A stretch of 7,836 nucleotides of DNA from Chloroflexota bacterium (GTDB lineage Bacteria > Chloroflexota > UBA11872 > VXNJ01): the NCBI GenBank assembly GCA_026708165.1, contig JAPOVO010000372.1, positions 1-7,836 on the forward strand, given 5' to 3'. Positions 6,218 through 7,836 of the stretch are shown here, piece after piece (the first letter of the stretch is position 1; each line of letters starts with the position of its first letter). Both the position numbers and the translations under genes were made by a program. Under the pieces are notes generated by a model. That model saw nothing but the letters and a program-made list of their open reading frames with translations. It was not told the DNA's origin and ran no database searches.

Positions 6218-7317
6218 CTGATCCAGACCGGCTCCTCCGAATCGAGCGAGTCGGCCGTTTTTTCCCCGCGCACGAGCAGCTCAGGCGCCGCTATGACAGC
6301 GAGAGTCGGCAGCTCGCGGTTGATGTAAGTAGTCGACAAGCATTCCTGGCCTGGCGACGCAAGACTCGTGACCACCTGCGCCGGATTTCCGGCGTCGATG
6401 CGCTGTGCCCCGCGCCTCCGGAAGCGCGCGTTACGGAGTCTGTGCGCTGCGACGGCTACGTTAGACAACGAGTCGAGATCCAGACCGAGCCGGCCGTAGT
6501 GATGACCATGTACGTCTTGATACCAGACGACATGAGGCATGGTCAGCGGCGTCCAGCAGTCATTACGCCTCACGGCCATGGCAGTGGCGGCAAGCTCAGC
6601 GTCGTCGGCAGAACCGACATACCGGCGATCGCCGACTCGGTAAGGGAATACAACTATGCCTATGGACATCGCTTCGCCCAGCGGGGCCTGGTTGTTTTCG
6701 CGCCGGATGCTCGCGGCTGGGGAGAGCGGCGTGAGCCGGTGCGCCAGGTAGAAACCGAGGATCACTTCAAGCGGGGCTCCTGCGCCGAGCTCAACTTCGT
6801 CGCAATTAGTCTAGGCCTGTCGTTATCTGGCATGTACGCCTTCGACTTGATGAGATTGATCGACTACATCCAATCGAGGCCCGACTGTGACCCTGATCGC
6901 ATAGGTTGCGCCGGGTTGAGTGGAGGGGGCCATCAAACTCTGTGGCTGGCCGCGCTGGACGAACGGATTCGCGCCGCCGTGATAAGCGGATACTTTTATG
7001 GGAGCCGCGAATCGTTGCTCGACAAGAATGACAACTGTGCCTGCAACTACGTTCCCGGCCTCTGGCAGGCGGTGGACATGGGAGATATGGGCGCACTAGT
7101 AGCTCCGCGTCCATTGCTTATCGAGGCAGGTGATCGCGATCCACTCAACGGCGCCAGCGGGCTGGAGAACGTCAGATCCCAGGTGGAAATTGCGGGCGCC
7201 GCCTATAGGCTTCTCGGCGCCGACGCCAACTTGGTTCTCGACATACGCCGAGGCGAGCATCAGTGGTTTGGCGATCTGGCTGAACCATGGCTCGTGGATC
7301 GGCTAACGAAAGCCTGA
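6214..7317 (+). CDS. Alpha/beta hydrolase, Abhydrolase_7 / dienelactone-hydrolase type
   Basis: A 367-residue soluble esterase-like hydrolase. The N-terminal ~65 residues form the arginine-rich helical lead-in (FLAWRRKTRDHLRRISG) typical of this group. Then come the oxyanion segment TPHGHGSGG (118-126), a strand VVFAPDARGWGER (160-172) and the nucleophile elbow GLSGGG (234-239, Ser236). The acid segment LIEAGDRDP (302-310, Asp309 favoured) and His349 in GEHQW complete the triad. CACNYVPG (275-282) and APRPLL (297-302) are characteristic of the acetylxylan-esterase-like/Abhydrolase_7 relatives, which often lie with sugar-transport and carbohydrate genes. No signal peptide. The ATG overlaps an 18-codon upstream frame and lacks its own strong ribosome binding site; translational coupling is likely. 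The decayed ABC permease just upstream suggests an original sugar-uptake operon. Substrate unknown. Confidence 0.88.
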   Translation: MTDPDRLLRIERVGRFFPAHEQLRRRYDSESRQLAVDVSSRQAFLAWRRKTRDHLRRISGVDALCPAPPEARVTESVRCDGYVRQRVEIQTEPAVVMTMYVLIPDDMRHGQRRPAVITPHGHGSGGKLSVVGRTDIPAIADSVREYNYAYGHRFAQRGLVVFAPDARGWGERREPVRQVETEDHFKRGSCAELNFVAISLGLSLSGMYAFDLMRLIDYIQSRPDCDPDRIGCAGLSGGGHQTLWLAALDERIRAAVISGYFYGSRESLLDKNDNCACNYVPGLWQAVDMGDMGALVAPRPLLIEAGDRDPLNGASGLENVRSQVEIAGAAYRLLGADANLVLDIRRGEHQWFGDLAEPWLVDRLTKA

Positions 7318-7413
7318 ATGCCCGAGCAGGCGGATTGTGGGGTGTGGGTGATTGGGCCGTGGCGGAGTCGGCTAGTGTGACGTTACTAAGAAGTCGGTCA
7401 GTCGAGGAACGGC

Positions 7414-7560
7414 ATGACTAGTACTGATTCGATCCTGAACAGCAATATGTCCCCTCGGCGCCCGGCGCCCAAATGCGGTCCGGCGTTCGACGGCAGCGGC
7501 TCCGATCCTGTTGAAGGCGCAGTCGTTGTGGTCGAAGGCGAGTGGATTGCGGCGGTCTGA
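7414..7560 (+). pseudogene. Amidohydrolase N-terminal fragment ended by a premature stop
   Basis: An ATG at 7414 with GAGGA five bases upstream opens 48 codons. Residues 26-35 (DGSGSDPVEG) and 36-48 (AVVVVEGEWIAAV) match the opening beta-strands of imidazolonepropionase-like metal-dependent amidohydrolases, whose N-termini read D-G-T-G-x-D-P-x-x-x-A-x-V-x-V-E-G-x-R-I-x-A-V-G. The TGA at 7558 falls exactly where that conserved Gly (GGA, one base different) belongs. The next codons (PESQVSID) continue in family style before further stops. The metal-binding H-x-H domain and the rest of a ~400-residue enzyme are absent. It is followed within ~120 bases by the MFS gene, so an amidohydrolase may once have been paired with that transporter. 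Alternative: a short expressed peptide. Confidence 0.65.
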
Positions 7561-7578
7561 CCCGAGAGCCAAGTCTCC

Positions 7579-7776
7579 ATCGACCGGACCTGCATCGCAT
7601 AAAATGACCTCTCATTCGCAAAAGATCATTAAATGGGTACGTTCTTGATCTAGTTCCAGGAGGAGCGCTCCAGCCATATGGCGACATGGGCCATCCGGGC
7701 GGTAGTGCTGGTCGCGTTCCTGGACCTGTTTATTCAGCTCCCCGTGATCTCAGCCTATGCAAGGTCGCTGGGCGCG
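7579..7776 (+). repeat. Diverged direct repeat, right copy (MFS leader and 5' end)
   Basis: Partner of 5591-5786; landmarks and offsets are given there. In this copy the leader leads into an open MFS gene. The part nearest the gene (7641-7676) is the best conserved section of the whole repeat. Confidence 0.85.
7633..7677 (+). promoter_or_regulatory. Conserved MFS leader with palindrome at the ribosome binding site and a 6-codon frame
   Basis: AGGAGG at 7658-7663 overlaps a perfect 10-base palindrome GGAGCGCTCC (7662-7671), and the start ATG lies 14 bases after AGGAGG, longer than usual. Both are unchanged in the decayed copy (5668-5681). A short frame MGTFLI runs from the ATG at 7633 to TAG 7651-7653, ending just before the ribosome binding site. 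The symmetry and conservation suggest control of translation start or a regulator site; no mechanism can be proved here. Confidence 0.4.
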
Positions 7777-7836
7777 ACGGCCGCCATGGGCGGCGCTATC
7801 GTCGGCATGTATTCGGCTTCGAACCTCGCCGGCAAC
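7678..7836 (+). CDS. MFS transporter, N-terminal part (runs off the right edge)
   Basis: The first 53 codons of an inner-membrane major facilitator permease, an H+-coupled or facilitated transporter of small solutes. The frame begins MATWAIRAVVLVAFLDLF, forming the first transmembrane helix (about residues 4-24, ending IQLPVISAYA). A loop SLGATAAMGG follows, then the start of helix 2 with the small-residue pattern IVGMYSASNLAGN, the usual MFS position for helix-packing G and N residues. The start is fixed by TAG at 7651 in the same frame and by AGGAGG 14 bases upstream. The remaining ~350 residues lie outside the window. Substrate cannot be told. Confidence 0.85.
   Translation, partial: MATWAIRAVVLVAFLDLFIQLPVISAYARSLGATAAMGGAIVGMYSASNLAGN

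Noticed and set aside
6088..6765. 225-codon minus-strand frame over the start of the second hydrolase
   Set aside because: It is antisense to a gene with clear hydrolase motifs; no motif or ribosome binding site of its own.
1..7836. CRISPR array, tRNA/rRNA, insertion sequence or defence system
   Set aside because: No short regularly spaced repeats, no cloverleaf-like segment, no transposase or nuclease motif and no terminal inverted repeats were seen. The only long repeat is the MFS leader pair, which looks like gene paralogy rather than a mobile element.

Overview
The window is 7,836 bases of moderately GC-rich bacterial DNA. It has canonical AGGAGG-type ribosome binding sites, short operon-like overlaps and unusually long decayed spacers. 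It carries five substantial genes, the start of a sixth, and several gene fragments. The genes are soluble catabolic enzymes (luciferase-like flavin oxidoreductase, two alpha/beta hydrolases, a LarA-type racemase homologue, a glycosidase-like beta-propeller protein) plus an MFS transporter. This mix resembles uncultured, paralogue-rich, organic-matter-degrading lineages. SAR202-type Chloroflexota, known for large families of FMN-dependent monooxygenases, are one candidate. That placement is inferred from gene content only and is uncertain. There are no tRNAs, rRNAs, CRISPR repeats, transposases, phage genes or recognisable defence genes.

Layout. Positions 1-2011 (+) hold the LLM flavin oxidoreductase, cut at the left edge, with an overlapping alpha/beta hydrolase; the two look co-translated and may act in sequence. 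Positions 2012-2328 are a spacer with two perfect inverted repeats. Positions 2329-3549 (+) encode a LarA/DUF2088 protein with the whole nickel-pincer ligand set. Positions 3550-3848 are a convergent spacer with two doubtful small ORFs. Positions 3849-5384 (-) encode a 511-residue protein with glycosidase-like propeller repeats and a C-terminal beta-sandwich. Positions 5385-6213 contain no intact gene but do contain remnants: the first ~33 codons of an MFS transporter and the last part of a MalG-type sugar ABC permease. Positions 6214-7317 (+) encode a second alpha/beta hydrolase (Abhydrolase_7/dienelactone-hydrolase type). Positions 7414-7560 hold a truncated amidohydrolase N-terminus. At 7678 an intact MFS gene begins and runs off the right edge.

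The most notable structure is a ~200-bp diverged direct repeat, 5591-5786 versus 7579-7776. Both copies carry the leader, ribosome binding site and start of an MFS gene. The right copy is open; the left breaks off after ~33 codons. The 36 bases at the ribosome binding site are better conserved (32/36) than the coding part (about 90/120), and many coding differences are silent. This suggests two once-functional MFS paralogues sharing a leader, one now lost, rather than a recent duplication. With the neighbouring ABC-permease and amidohydrolase remnants it marks a zone of gene turnover. I see no convincing new multi-gene system. The intact genes fit uptake and oxidative/hydrolytic breakdown of organic compounds or carbohydrates, but no substrate can be named from sequence.
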